From assembly GCA_029945625.1 (NCBI GenBank), contig JAQSCW010000010.1, positions 62,001-126,000 on the forward strand: a stretch of DNA of 64,000 nt, given 5' to 3'. Below are positions 8,362 to 17,956 of the stretch, piece after piece. Position 1 is the first letter of the stretch. Each line of letters starts with the position of its first letter. A program made the position numbers and the translations under genes. The notes beneath the pieces are model-generated. The model saw nothing but the letters and a program-made list of their open reading frames with translations, did no database searches and was not told the origin of the DNA. The DNA comes from a bacterium (GTDB taxonomy: Bacteria; Bacteroidota; Bacteroidia; B-17B0; Aurantibacillaceae).

Positions 8362-9021
8362 TCAATCCTGGGAGTTGGGCGCAGCTATTCGGTGAAATAT
8401 GATGGCTTCCCTGTACCATTTGGTTCTTATCTCAGCAAACACTTCCATTTTTTTCTCATAAAAAGGCTTTGGGTACAATGGGTTCATATACACAAAAACT
8501 AGGCCGCGCGAAGAACTTTGACAAACTCTATTTAAAACCCCCCGTAACACCGTCTCACAAAACGGGTTAAATAAAAAATAAACAGTGGGTTCATTTCTAT
8601 ACTCAGCATCAAGCGCATTCACCTGCACAAATTCGATCTGCGACTCTTTGTGTTTGGGTGTCCACAAGGCCACATTCTCTTTTGCGCAAAGAAATAACTC
8701 TTCATCCAGCTCTATGCCCCTTAACCGAGTGTAGCCGCAGTATTCCGCCACAAAAACAACTCTTCCTTTTCCGCAACCAATATCTACAAAATTATACGCT
8801 TTGGTTTCTGTTTCAAGTTCCTTAAAGATCTTGAATAAAACAAGATAAGAAGCCCCTTGGTAATGAAAAAACTCCTTTGACGCGCTCCTTTTTAGTGCCG
8901 ATGTTCTAATTCCAAACTGTTTCTCAAACGTCACTTCCGCTTTCAGCAGCCGAATGGTGTTAAGCAACCCGCGCAAAAGAACAGAACGAAAGAAATAGTA
9001 TAAGGAGAGTAAGATTTGCAC
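8362..9021 (-). CDS. Class I SAM-dependent methyltransferase
   Basis: The protein carries a SAM-binding motif I (VDIGCGKGRVVFVA), an acidic motif II (GIELDEELF) and a motif IV-like segment (YFLFNPF), all typical of Rossmann-fold methyltransferases. The substrate is not evident. The reading frame stays open to an ATG at 9141, and another ATG lies at 9105, but both overlap the divergent rel gene (start 9092). I favour the GTG at 9021, preceded by TAATTTTA (9045-9052, minus strand), one base from the -7 consensus. The true start remains uncertain. Convergent with dprA. Confidence 0.7.
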   Translation of the reverse strand: MQILLSLYYFFRSVLLRGLLNTIRLLKAEVTFEKQFGIRTSALKRSASKEFFHYQGASYLVLFKIFKELETETKAYNFVDIGCGKGRVVFVAEYCGYTRLRGIELDEELFLCAKENVALWTPKHKESQIEFVQVNALDAEYRNEPTVYFLFNPFCETVLRGVLNRVCQSSSRGLVFVYMNPLYPKPFYEKKMEVFAEIRTKWYREAIIFHRIAAPNSQD

Positions 9022-9091
9022 AATATTGTATTTTAAATATTCTCTAAAATTAATACCTTCATAAGCACATTCCAAGAATGAGACCTTTTGT

Positions 9092-11293
9092 ATGCAAATT
9101 GACATAGAAGCTGAAAGAAAAGAGATATTACACCGATACAAACTTCTTATTAAAGCTTGTAAACGCCGCTTAGAGAAGGGTGATCAGGAAATAATCCGGA
9201 AGGCATTTGGTGTTGCCGTTGAGTCGCACAAAGAGATGCGGCGAAAAAGTGGTGAACCCTATATCTATCATCCTATTGCTGTGGCTCAAATTTGTGCCGA
9301 AGAAATTGGACTTGGAAGAGTTGGAATTGTTTGTGCGCTCTTGCACGATACCGTTGAGGATACAGATCTCACGCTTGATGACATAAAAGGTTTGTTTGGA
9401 GAGAAAGTAGCGCAAATCATTGACGGACTCACCAAGATCTCAGGCGTTATTGACAACACCTCTTCCATTCAGGCTGAAAACTTCAGAAAAGTGTTGCTTA
9501 CCATGAGCGAGGACATTCGGGTGATCCTCATCAAACTGGCCGACCGACTTCACAACATGCGTACCCTGGAGCATATGAAGCGCGATAAGCAAATAAAGAT
9601 TGCCAGCGAAACTCTCTTTCTCTATGCGCCTCTCGCTCACCGCTTAGGGCTTAACACGATTAAAACAGAACTTGAAAACCTAGGCCTTAAATATACCGAC
9701 ACCGAAGCCTATAACGAAATTGGCACGAAATTGTCAGAAAGTGAGCCTGAAAGGAAAAAATTCATTCAGAAGTTTATTGAACCACTTAAAGACATTCTTG
9801 CGGAACAAGGTCTTAAGTTCAAAATTTTTGGTCGGGCCAAGTCTATTTATGGCATCTACAACAAAATGAAGACGAAGCGCGTTTCATTTGAAGAAATTTA
9901 TGACCTCTTTGCTATCAGGATTGTAATTGATTCCCCTCACGATCAGGAAAAGTCAGATTGTTGGAAAGTCTATTCCATCATCACCGATTTTTATCATCCA
10001 AGTCCCGAGCGATTAAGAGACTGGATCAGCACCCCAAAAAGCAATGGTTATGAAAGTTTGCATACTACCGTGATGGGCCCTTCAGGTAAATGGGTGGAAG
10101 TCCAGATTCGCACTACACGCATGGACGACCTCGCCGAAAATGGGTACGCGGCGCACTGGAAATATAAAGACAGTGCTGCTGATAAGGAAAGCAAATTAGA
10201 AAGCTGGTTGCTCAAGATCAAAGAAATGCTTGAGAATCCCGATCCCAATGCGCTTGAATTTATTGATGATTTTAAGCTCAATTTGTTTAGTGATGAAATG
10301 TTTGTGTTCACTCCGAAAGGAGACATGAAAACAATGCCGGTAAATGCCACGGCGCTCGATTTTGCCTTTGAGATCCACACCAAAGTTGGAGAGCATTGCA
10401 TTGGGGCAAAAGTAAATCACAAGTTGGTGCCACTTAGTCATGAGCTCTCAAGCGGCGACCAAGTTGAGATCCTTACCAGTACCAAACAATCGCCAAAAGA
10501 CGACTGGCTTAGCTTTGTGATTACGGCTAAGGCCAAGTCGAAGATCAAAAATTCGCTGAAAGATCAGCGCAAGAAGATAGCGGAAGAAGGAAAGGACATT
10601 GTGCAGCGCAAGTTTGAGCGGCAGAAGCTTGAATTCACAAACAAAAACATTAACGCTTTTTGTAGTTTTTTGAAACTGAATTCCTCGCAGGAACTCTATT
10701 ACAGAGCAGCGCTTGGCAATGTGGAACTTAAAGAAATAAAAGAATTCGTTAAGCACCAAGAAAACCCTATTAAAAAGAAAAAGAAAACTGAAACTGCGAA
10801 TATTGAGCAACTTGTAACAACCGCTCGCGGAAACACCGACATGCTGGTGATTGGCGATGACCTTCAGAAGCTTGATTATAAGTTGGCTCCATGCTGTAAT
10901 CCCATTCCGGGAGATGATGTTTTTGGTTTCATCACGGTGGGTGAGGGCATAAAAATTCATCGTGTAAATTGTCCAAATGCCATCAAACTTCTATCAAACT
11001 ACGCATACAGGGTTGTTAATGCGAAATGGGTAAATGATCAACTGATCTCCTTTTTGGCAGGCGTTAAGATCATTGGTACCGATGAGTTGGGAATCGTAAA
11101 TAACATCACCAAAGTTATTTCGAACGAGAATAACATCAATATGCGATCAATAAATTTTGACACACATGATGGTTTGTTTGAGGGAACAATCATGATCTTT
11201 GTTCACGACACCAAACACTTAAATCACCTAATTACCAATCTTAAAAAGGTTAAAGGAGTGACCAAAGTAGAGAGGATTGATGAAAAGCACTAA
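9092..11293 (+). CDS. Bifunctional (p)ppGpp synthetase/hydrolase Rel
   Basis: A full-length 733-residue RelA/SpoT-family enzyme controlling the stringent response. Domains in order are an HD hydrolase (about 45-200, with LLHDTVEDTD and LADRLHNMRT), a synthetase (about 240-360, with GRAKSIYGIYNKMK, YDLFAIRIV and GYESLHTTV), TGS (about 395-460, VFTPKGDMKTMP), a conserved-cysteine region (LAPCCNPIPGDD, near 610) and a C-terminal ACT domain (about 655-733). The HD motif is intact, so hydrolase activity is expected; the balance of the two activities cannot be read from sequence. Its stop overlaps the stop of the convergent acetyltransferase. Confidence 0.93.
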   Translation: MQIDIEAERKEILHRYKLLIKACKRRLEKGDQEIIRKAFGVAVESHKEMRRKSGEPYIYHPIAVAQICAEEIGLGRVGIVCALLHDTVEDTDLTLDDIKGLFGEKVAQIIDGLTKISGVIDNTSSIQAENFRKVLLTMSEDIRVILIKLADRLHNMRTLEHMKRDKQIKIASETLFLYAPLAHRLGLNTIKTELENLGLKYTDTEAYNEIGTKLSESEPERKKFIQKFIEPLKDILAEQGLKFKIFGRAKSIYGIYNKMKTKRVSFEEIYDLFAIRIVIDSPHDQEKSDCWKVYSIITDFYHPSPERLRDWISTPKSNGYESLHTTVMGPSGKWVEVQIRTTRMDDLAENGYAAHWKYKDSAADKESKLESWLLKIKEMLENPDPNALEFIDDFKLNLFSDEMFVFTPKGDMKTMPVNATALDFAFEIHTKVGEHCIGAKVNHKLVPLSHELSSGDQVEILTSTKQSPKDDWLSFVITAKAKSKIKNSLKDQRKKIAEEGKDIVQRKFERQKLEFTNKNINAFCSFLKLNSSQELYYRAALGNVELKEIKEFVKHQENPIKKKKKTETANIEQLVTTARGNTDMLVIGDDLQKLDYKLAPCCNPIPGDDVFGFITVGEGIKIHRVNCPNAIKLLSNYAYRVVNAKWVNDQLISFLAGVKIIGTDELGIVNNITKVISNENNINMRSINFDTHDGLFEGTIMIFVHDTKHLNHLITNLKKVKGVTKVERIDEKH

Positions 11294-11847
11294 CTTTTGA
11301 TTTCTCTTATTTTCACTTTTTTTGCGGGATTGCCCTGATAGATCCAGTTTGCCTCAATGCTTGCAGTAGCAACGCTACCAACAGTAAGTAAACTATTACT
11401 GCCAAGCCGCACGCCCGGACAAATAACCGTTTTTGCCCCTACCCATGCCCCTTCCTCCAGTGTTATTTCACCTACCAAAAGATCAAACGTTGATTTTCTA
11501 TAATTGTGATTCCCGCACAGCAACAGGGCACCCTGAGAAATGCAGGAATGACTTTTTAATGTCACTTTTGCAAGATTGTCGATCCACACCTCTTCGCCAA
11601 TCCAAACGTGGTCACCTATAACAAGCAACCAGGGATATTTTATAGAAACATGCGGCTTTATAATCAGGCCTTTGCCAATTTTGGCTCCAAAAAGTCTTAA
11701 CAAAAATCGTTTAGGACCATACCAGGGCAATGGCGATCTGAAAAATCCAAGATTGATCGCATACCACAGAGCCCTTATAAATAAAGGTTTTCCTGGCTTA
11801 TACCAGTCGTTGTTGAAGGTTGAAAGATCAGTTTTTAATGCTGTCAT
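11290..11847 (-). CDS. WcaF-type colanic acid/surface glycan O-acetyltransferase
   Basis: A 185-residue left-handed beta-helix acetyltransferase. The N-terminal region with WYKPGKPLFIRALWY and LRLFGAKIG is typical of the WcaF family. Hexapeptide repeats follow (IGKGLIIKPHVSI, IGDHVWIGEEVWI, LEEGAWVGAKTVI), with the likely catalytic His in GNHNYR. It probably O-acetylates a sugar of the glycan made by this operon. The ATG at 11847 is preferred over one 11 codons upstream; even so it overlaps the preceding glycosyltransferase by 20 nt. Last gene of the operon. Confidence 0.85.
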   Translation of the reverse strand: MTALKTDLSTFNNDWYKPGKPLFIRALWYAINLGFFRSPLPWYGPKRFLLRLFGAKIGKGLIIKPHVSIKYPWLLVIGDHVWIGEEVWIDNLAKVTLKSHSCISQGALLLCGNHNYRKSTFDLLVGEITLEEGAWVGAKTVICPGVRLGSNSLLTVGSVATASIEANWIYQGNPAKKVKIREIKS

Positions 11848-12976
11848 TAAACATATTTTTGTATTGAGAGACAATCTCAATTATATTTATTTTTTGGCTT
11901 ATGTACTTATTTGCGTTCTTACTCATAAGCGAGAATTCTTCTTGGTTTAGATCTGCAATGTCGGAAATTGCTTTCAAGAATTTTTCTGGATTATCGAGAC
12001 TTATGGCATAACCAGCTCCGTTTTTCTCAACATCATTCCAGGGCGTTTGATCACTTATGATTACAGGACAACCGCTCAGTAAACTCTCCACGATGGAATG
12101 ACCAAAGTTCTCGTTAAGTGTTGGTAAAAAAAGTGCGTGATAGTTTGAAATTGTCGACTGCACTTCATTAAATTGGAGCTCGCGCTTATAAGTTACTTTT
12201 ATGTTTGATGGCATCGTTTTAATTAGATTTTGACATTCAAGCCAATAAGCGAGATCTTCCAAATTCCCATAGATGTCATATTGAATAGTAAATTCTCTAT
12301 CAACTTCTTTCAGGATGTTTAGAGCAAATTTTAGATTCTTTACCGGAGAGATTCGTGACAGATAAAATAATTTAAGGTGGTCTTTAGATTTTGGACAACT
12401 ATTTATAATTTCCTCCCCCGCACTTATGTTTGGCGCAATCCAGATCTTGTTTTGCGGAAACAGTGCACTTATGTCCCTCCTTTCTTGCTGCTGCGTTGCG
12501 TGAAAGCAAATTTCCTTATACCATCCTAAAAGTTTGGCAACTGACAAAAACAATTTCTTTTTGGCGGATTTAATGCCCAAAGCGCCTTTTCCCAGCATGC
12601 CACGTGGAGCCAATAGAACAGGACAAGCGATTGCATTCTTACTTCTCAGCCTCACAATCTTAATAGATAAATCATAGGACCAAAAACTATTTAAATAAAT
12701 TAGATCCGGTTTTATGTCCGCTAATAACTTCAGAATTTCATTTGATTGCTTTTTTTCTTTACTAAAATAAAAGTAGTGTACATTTTCCTCAAAAATTAGT
12801 GAATCTGGAATAATTGCATCATACGGCTTTTGATTTCCCAAATCACAATTTGTTGTGATTACATAGAAGTCATAATGTTTTTTCATAGCACTCAGCAAAG
12901 AAAACACACTCCTAACTGGACCCCCAGCTTTGGTTCCCGGTAAATACCAATCTATCATCAGTACAATTCTTGCCAA
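11828..12976 (-). CDS. Glycosyltransferase family 4-like protein
   Basis: A GT-B glycosyltransferase. The N-terminal Rossmann strand RIVLMIDWYLPG is followed by KAGGPVRS, which resembles GT4 enzymes. The C-terminal half has LFYLSRISPVKNL, the donor-binding region LFLPTLNENFGHSIVESLLSG with the E-x7-E motif, and CPVIISDQTPW. I place the start at TTG 12976, directly after the asnB stop, because it keeps the first beta strand; ATG 12958 is the alternative. The frame stays open to 13051, but that would bury the start in asnB. Substrate unknown; it probably builds the polysaccharide of this operon. Confidence 0.82.
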   Translation of the reverse strand: MARIVLMIDWYLPGTKAGGPVRSVFSLLSAMKKHYDFYVITTNCDLGNQKPYDAIIPDSLIFEENVHYFYFSKEKKQSNEILKLLADIKPDLIYLNSFWSYDLSIKIVRLRSKNAIACPVLLAPRGMLGKGALGIKSAKKKLFLSVAKLLGWYKEICFHATQQQERRDISALFPQNKIWIAPNISAGEEIINSCPKSKDHLKLFYLSRISPVKNLKFALNILKEVDREFTIQYDIYGNLEDLAYWLECQNLIKTMPSNIKVTYKRELQFNEVQSTISNYHALFLPTLNENFGHSIVESLLSGCPVIISDQTPWNDVEKNGAGYAISLDNPEKFLKAISDIADLNQEEFSLMSKNANKYISQKINIIEIVSQYKNMFNDSIKN

Positions 12977-12981
12977 TTTTC

Positions 12982-14874
12982 TTATCTTATATCTAACTTG
13001 TTTTGATCCAACCAGTTGTTTAGCACTATGAGATGCCAAAGGCGAGACCAAACAATCGTCTTATCTCCTTTTATATAACTTCCCCACAATTTACTGATAG
13101 CGCCCGGCCTATAAAGACCCTTTTGTTCCAACCCTTCTACATTATACTCACAAAATGATTTCAGTTCATTTTTCAACCAGTGTTGCCAAGGCAAAGTAAA
13201 GCCCATCTTAGGTCGATCAACAATTTCTTTTGGCAGCAAATCCCCCACACTATCCACTAATAATTTCTTAGGAGTATGCGGGTACTTATAGTGATCCTTG
13301 ATTCCCAGAACGAATTCAAGTAATCTATAATCTAAAAAGGGTTCGCGAATTTCAAGCGCGACCGCCATCCCCATTTGGTCCGTGTCTCTGAGTAAAATAT
13401 TTTGAAGATACGTGTTGATCTCTGCGCAACTCACGGCGCTCAAAAGGTAATTTTCTTCCTGGGGTACTAGCTTCAAGATGGCGCGAATTGTATCAAAGGT
13501 CTTCTCGTTTTTCACCAATATGTTCAATTCTTTTTCTGTAAACAAACTTCGATTAAGGGGGTAAGCCGAACTAAAATCGATCCTCTCCAAGCCCAATAAT
13601 TCTTCAATCTTATTGCCGCTTACGCCACCCTTCCTTTTCTTAATGAGATAGCCGGCAGCCTTTCTGGCGAGCACAGGCACAGTATTTATCCAGGCTTTAC
13701 TTTGCAACGTGGCCATGCGCTTAAACACATCATACCCCGCGAATAACTCATCTCCTCCTACACCGCTTAAAGCCATGGTGACGCCGGATTGTTTGGTTGC
13801 CTTCGCTACAATATAGGTGTTTGGACCGTCGCCACCGGGGTGGTCCATTGCGGCAAGCGCTTCTGGGAGATCTACCAGAAAATCGCGAGGCGTCAATTTG
13901 ATCTCGTGGTGATTGGTGTTAAACCTTTTTGCTATGATACGCGCATAACGGGATTCTGAAAACTCACCTTCATCAAAACTCACATTAAAAGTCTGCACTC
14001 TTTCATTGCTAACCTTACTCATCAAGCCCACCACAATGCTCGAATCGATGCCGCCGGAAAGAAACGCACCAAATGGAACGTCGGCTTCCATTCTTCGCTG
14101 AACTGCAAGACTTAATAAATCATTGATTTTATGACACGTTTCGGAATAAGAAAGGTCATCTCCTGATTTTGATAATTTGTTTACAGAATAATACTGTGTT
14201 ACCAACACCTTTCCTTCTTCCACGCTCATATAGTGGCCCGGCATGAGTACTTTAATGCCCTTAACAATAGTATTTGGCGCCAACACCGTTTGATACATTG
14301 TATATTCAGAAAGCACCTCCCTATTTAATATGAACTTTTTTAAGCCCGCTCGCAAGATTGGCCTAATCTCACTCGAAAATATGAACCCCTCATCGCTAAA
14401 GGAATAATATAGGGGCTTCACTCCCAAACGATCACGCATCACAACCAACTTCTTCGTTTCTTTGTCGTAAATCGCCATGGCATACATGCCATTAAATAGT
14501 TCCAAGCACTTTATCCCCCAACGCAGGTACGCCGCCAAAATCACTTCGGTGTCGGAATTAGTTCTAAAAATATAGGGTTGATCCGCTGTGCCATGAGCTG
14601 CACGCTGAAGTTCAAGCTTTAGTTCTTTGTAGTTGTATAATTCGCCATTGTAAACGATTACATAGCGCTTGTCATGAGAGAAGAAGGGTTGATTACTTTC
14701 CGCGCTCAAATCGATAATCGAAAGCCGTCGATGACCCAAAGTTATCGCCGCGTCGCTCCAAATACCATCATTGTCGGGACCACGGTGCGCAAGCGTTAAG
14801 TTCATGCGCTCAACAATTTCTTGTCTTTGGGATAAAGATAAGTTTGCTGAAATTAGACCGTTAATACCGCACAT
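12982..14874 (-). CDS. asnB: Asparagine synthase (glutamine-hydrolysing) family protein
   Basis: A 630-residue class II amidotransferase. MCGINGL supplies Cys2, the N-terminal nucleophile of the glutaminase domain (about 1-215, with HRGPDNDG and YNGELYNY). The synthetase domain follows with the PP-loop LSGGIDSSI near residue 270 and ALSGVGGDELFAGY near 375. Within a glycan operon such enzymes often amidate sugar carboxyl groups rather than make asparagine, so the usual AsnB name is provisional. It starts 2 nt after the epimerase stop. Confidence 0.88.
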   Translation of the reverse strand: MCGINGLISANLSLSQRQEIVERMNLTLAHRGPDNDGIWSDAAITLGHRRLSIIDLSAESNQPFFSHDKRYVIVYNGELYNYKELKLELQRAAHGTADQPYIFRTNSDTEVILAAYLRWGIKCLELFNGMYAMAIYDKETKKLVVMRDRLGVKPLYYSFSDEGFIFSSEIRPILRAGLKKFILNREVLSEYTMYQTVLAPNTIVKGIKVLMPGHYMSVEEGKVLVTQYYSVNKLSKSGDDLSYSETCHKINDLLSLAVQRRMEADVPFGAFLSGGIDSSIVVGLMSKVSNERVQTFNVSFDEGEFSESRYARIIAKRFNTNHHEIKLTPRDFLVDLPEALAAMDHPGGDGPNTYIVAKATKQSGVTMALSGVGGDELFAGYDVFKRMATLQSKAWINTVPVLARKAAGYLIKKRKGGVSGNKIEELLGLERIDFSSAYPLNRSLFTEKELNILVKNEKTFDTIRAILKLVPQEENYLLSAVSCAEINTYLQNILLRDTDQMGMAVALEIREPFLDYRLLEFVLGIKDHYKYPHTPKKLLVDSVGDLLPKEIVDRPKMGFTLPWQHWLKNELKSFCEYNVEGLEQKGLYRPGAISKLWGSYIKGDKTIVWSRLWHLIVLNNWLDQNKLDIR

Positions 14875-14876
14875 TT

Positions 14877-15836
14877 CTACAAATTGTCTTGAATTGACTT
14901 TAAGAAACGATCGTCCCTCATCATTAACTTAATTCCCTCTTCTATCCCAATGAGTCCTTTGTCGAGAATTTCCCGCATTTTGGTGTTATCCGGTTGCCGC
15001 CTGGTCATGTCTCCTTCTTTAAGCGGTGGGGCATAAACGATTTTTGAAGTAGAATTGGTGAGTTTAATGGTGAGCTCAGCAAGTGTCTTAACAGACATTA
15101 CTTCATCATTTCCTATATTGATCACATCATTTACCAGAAGTTTATTTTCAAAAATTCTACTGCAAACGTTTACGGTGTCATCCACATATGTAAAAGTTCG
15201 GGTCTGAGAGCCGTCACCATATACAATAATGTCTTTGTTTTTCAGAGCTGAGGCCAGAAATTTGGCTACCACAAAATCGGTACTTTGATTGGGGCCATAC
15301 GTGTTGAAAAATCTGAAAATGGTATAGGGTAATCTGTAGGCCTGCCAGTAACTTCTAAAAAAACACTCCCCCACATTCTTTACTACTGCGTAAGGCACCC
15401 TCGAATTCAGAGGTGTGCTATGTTCATTTTGAGGCAATTCTACCGGTTCGCCATATACCTCTGAACTTGACGAAAAGTACACGTGCTTAACCGACGAGTT
15501 CTTTGATAAATTCAGGATATTCTTAAAGCCCTCTATATCATTTAAAACATCCATCGGGTTTTCTTGCGTGCGGCTAACTCCTACAACGGCGGCAAAGTGA
15601 AATACATAATCAAATTTGTAAGACAACATAACGGACGAGATGTCTTCCATTTGATTAACGTTGGCCCTAATAAACTTCCAATTTGTGTACTCCTCGCTTG
15701 GCAACTTGCTCAAGAGTCCGGTAGATAGATTATCAACAATGACCACAGAATTGGCGGAGTTCTCAATCAGTTTTTCAACCAAGGCGCTCCCAATATTTCC
15801 TGCCCCTCCCGTTACAAGAATCTTATTTTTTTTCAT
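14877..15836 (-). CDS. NAD-dependent nucleotide-sugar epimerase/dehydratase
   Basis: A 319-residue extended short-chain dehydrogenase. The NAD-binding VTGGAGNIGS is at residues 8-17. The catalytic set is visible: the Ser cluster SSSSEVYGEP (about 122) and the YxxxK motif PYAVVK (about 149). RFFNTYGPNQ follows near 175. These features fit the UDP-glucose 4-epimerase/dTDP-glucose dehydratase group; the exact nucleotide sugar cannot be read. It overlaps the upstream glycosyltransferase gene by 14 nt, which suggests coupled translation. Confidence 0.85.
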   Translation of the reverse strand: MKKNKILVTGGAGNIGSALVEKLIENSANSVVIVDNLSTGLLSKLPSEEYTNWKFIRANVNQMEDISSVMLSYKFDYVFHFAAVVGVSRTQENPMDVLNDIEGFKNILNLSKNSSVKHVYFSSSSEVYGEPVELPQNEHSTPLNSRVPYAVVKNVGECFFRSYWQAYRLPYTIFRFFNTYGPNQSTDFVVAKFLASALKNKDIIVYGDGSQTRTFTYVDDTVNVCSRIFENKLLVNDVINIGNDEVMSVKTLAELTIKLTNSTSKIVYAPPLKEGDMTRRQPDNTKMREILDKGLIGIEEGIKLMMRDDRFLKSIQDNL

Positions 15837-16869
15837 AGTTTAGTTCTTTCACTGTATTTGCCCAAAGTTCCGGACTTATTTGTTGTGCGAGCACATGACT
15901 TCTTTGTGACATTGAAATTAACTCTTTAGAACTTAAGTTGACCATCTTTTTTAATTTGGCTTTTAACTCTTCTACCTTTCCCGCTTTGAAACCATAGCCG
16001 TTTTTGCCCTCTTCTAAAAATATTTCTCCGGCTCCCACTTCCTCACTAAGGATCAAGGGAAACCCCGAAGCGGCATATTCTTGCACTACTACGCCCCAAG
16101 GCTCAAATTTGCTGGGTAATATAAAGACTGAGCACTTATCAATAATGGGTTCAAGATCTTTGGGCTGCACGAATCCAAGGTGTTTAATCTTGGTATGTTG
16201 TACCGGCTCTAAATCACCAATACCAAGACACCAAAGCTCCCAGTCATTCGGCTCTTCCAATTGCAATTGAATGAATGCGTTCCATAAATCCTGTATGCCC
16301 TTAAATTCGTAATACCTTCCCACATAAAGGAACCTCTTTGGTAAAGCATTTTGCTTCCTAATTCCTTGATGTTTGTAATACGAATTGAACTTTTCTAGGT
16401 CACAACTGTAAAAACCTTCTCTAGTATTTTCTTTTCTAAACCCTAATTTTCGTACATATCTTAGCTGCGCTTTTCCCGGAACCCACGCATGACTAAACGT
16501 GTTCAATAAAAACAAACGGCTTAGTATTGTCGCCAGAATCTGTTTTGCGGAACCTTTCCAGTGTGTGTCACACGTCATTACGGTTGGGATTTTTCCAAAA
16601 TAATTACGGGTCAATTTCAAATAGTCCTTATCCACCCAACCACTGCAAATAATAATTGAGGGGTCAATGTCGGCAATCCTTTTCTTGAGCTCTGCCGGTG
16701 AGTGATCGATCTTATCGTAAACTTTAATGTTACTTCCATATGTGAACTCAAATGGCGCCTCTTTGTTTACCGGCCATCTAATAATGTGCACTTCTCCATA
16801 CTCGGAAAGCTTTTCACAACACTTTAGAAAGTATTCGGCTAATTCGGTATATAAGAATAGGGCCTTCAT
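15823..16869 (-). CDS. Glycosyltransferase family 4-like protein
   Basis: A 348-residue GT-B enzyme. The C-terminal domain has FLYVGRYYEFKGIQDL, LGFVQPKDLEPII, and VFILPSKFEPWGVVVQEYAA with the E-x7-E donor-binding motif, then GFPLILSEEVGAG. The N-terminal half is poorly conserved and contains TCDTHWKGSAKQ, probably near the acceptor site. The ATG at 16869 overlaps the murB stop in a 4-nt ATGA arrangement, indicating translational coupling. Acceptor and donor are unknown. Confidence 0.84.
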   Translation of the reverse strand: MKALFLYTELAEYFLKCCEKLSEYGEVHIIRWPVNKEAPFEFTYGSNIKVYDKIDHSPAELKKRIADIDPSIIICSGWVDKDYLKLTRNYFGKIPTVMTCDTHWKGSAKQILATILSRLFLLNTFSHAWVPGKAQLRYVRKLGFRKENTREGFYSCDLEKFNSYYKHQGIRKQNALPKRFLYVGRYYEFKGIQDLWNAFIQLQLEEPNDWELWCLGIGDLEPVQHTKIKHLGFVQPKDLEPIIDKCSVFILPSKFEPWGVVVQEYAASGFPLILSEEVGAGEIFLEEGKNGYGFKAGKVEELKAKLKKMVNLSSKELISMSQRSHVLAQQISPELWANTVKELNYEKK

Positions 16870-17888
16870 GCCACAACATTCACCTCTCGTTCCAGCCTGA
16901 CCTCAAATTTTTCAAATACTTTCTTGATTACGATCTCCGAAAGCTCCAAAACATCCTTTCCTTTGCAATTATTTTTGTTCACAAGAACAAGCGCCTGTTT
17001 TACATGAACCGCCGCCCCATGCCATTCAAAGCCCTTCATTCCCGCTTGCTCAATCATCCAACCCGCTGCTAATTTGAAATTACCATTCGCCAAGGGATAC
17101 GCAACCATTCCCTCATAACTCGATTTGAGTTTGTTATAGGTAACCGCCGTCACTTCCGGATTCTTGAAAAAACTTCCCGCATTTCCCATTAAAGAAGGGT
17201 CCGGCAATTTGCTGCGCCGAATATTTATTACAGCTTCCGAAACTTCTTTTATTCCGGGACGAACAATTTTCATCGCTTGCAACTCAGCGTTTATTGCGCC
17301 ATAACTCGTATTAAGAATAGGTTTCTTGGAAAGTCGAAACGTGACGGAAACAATTAAAAATTGATCCTTGAATTCATTCTTAAATACACTTTCTCGGTAT
17401 CCAAATTTGCACTCTTCCCGGTTAAACAACCTTCGTTCTGCCGAATAAATTCCAATGGCATCCAAGCTTACAAATACATCCTTTAACTCGACACCATACG
17501 CGCCAATATTTTGCATGGGCCCGGCCCCTACGCAGCCTGGAATCAGCGACAAGTTTTCTACTCCGGCAAACTCTCTCCCGATGCACCATTGCACAAATTC
17601 ATGCCATACTTCTCCGGCCGCAACCTTCACCAAAACATTTTCTTCGTCTTCCGAAACTATCTTAATTCCTCTAATACTATTTTTGATTACAAGTCCCTTG
17701 AAATCCCCCGTTAGCAGAAGATTGCTCCCCCCTCCCACAATCAACTTTTTATTGTTCTTATAAACGGTTGATTGTATGAGCTCCAAAAACTCTTCCTCCG
17801 ACCTGATCTCCGCAAAAAAATCGCATCTTGCTTCTATCCCAAATGTGTTGTAGGGTTTGAGATCTACTTTCTCTTTAATGAGGCTCAT
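16866..17888 (-). CDS. murB: UDP-N-acetylenolpyruvoylglucosamine reductase
   Basis: A 340-residue flavoenzyme that reduces enolpyruvyl-UDP-GlcNAc to UDP-MurNAc in peptidoglycan synthesis. The FAD-binding part has LKPYNTFGIEA (about 10-20), VGGGSNLLLT, LSLIPGCVGAGPMQNIGAYG and FGYRESVFK. The C-terminal part has RRSKLPDP, GNAGSFFKNP with the catalytic Ser, and AAGWMIEQAG. The Tyr-loop layout and length fit the E. coli-like type I enzyme. It leads an operon of surface-glycan genes. A -7 box TATTTTTG (17896-17903, minus strand) sits immediately upstream, so the message is nearly leaderless. Confidence 0.94.
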   Translation of the reverse strand: MSLIKEKVDLKPYNTFGIEARCDFFAEIRSEEEFLELIQSTVYKNNKKLIVGGGSNLLLTGDFKGLVIKNSIRGIKIVSEDEENVLVKVAAGEVWHEFVQWCIGREFAGVENLSLIPGCVGAGPMQNIGAYGVELKDVFVSLDAIGIYSAERRLFNREECKFGYRESVFKNEFKDQFLIVSVTFRLSKKPILNTSYGAINAELQAMKIVRPGIKEVSEAVINIRRSKLPDPSLMGNAGSFFKNPEVTAVTYNKLKSSYEGMVAYPLANGNFKLAAGWMIEQAGMKGFEWHGAAVHVKQALVLVNKNNCKGKDVLELSEIVIKKVFEKFEVRLEREVNVVA

Positions 17889-17895
17889 TCTAGGG

Positions 17896-17903
17896 CAAAA
17901 ATA
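17896..17903 (-). promoter_or_regulatory. -7 promoter element of the murB-glycan operon
   Basis: Reads TATTTTTG on the minus strand, matching TAnnTTTG, with only 7 nt between the box and the murB ATG. It shares the 68-bp divergent interval with the glycosyltransferase gene that starts at 17957. Confidence 0.5.
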
Positions 17904-17928
17904 AATAATAAATTAGGTGTAATATTTC

Positions 17929-17936
17929 TATCTTTA
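17929..17936 (+). promoter_or_regulatory. Probable -7 element for the rightward glycosyltransferase
   Basis: TATCTTTA differs from TAnnTTTG in the last base only and lies 20 nt upstream of the TTG start at 17957, in the divergent murB interval. Confidence 0.35.
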
Positions 17937-17956
17937 AGCCAATATCAACAAATTAT

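Noticed and set aside
12594-12612. Palindrome CCACGTGG inside a glycosyltransferase gene
   Set aside because: The core matches a parS variant but the outer TGTT/AACA bases are absent; it is explained by coding sequence.
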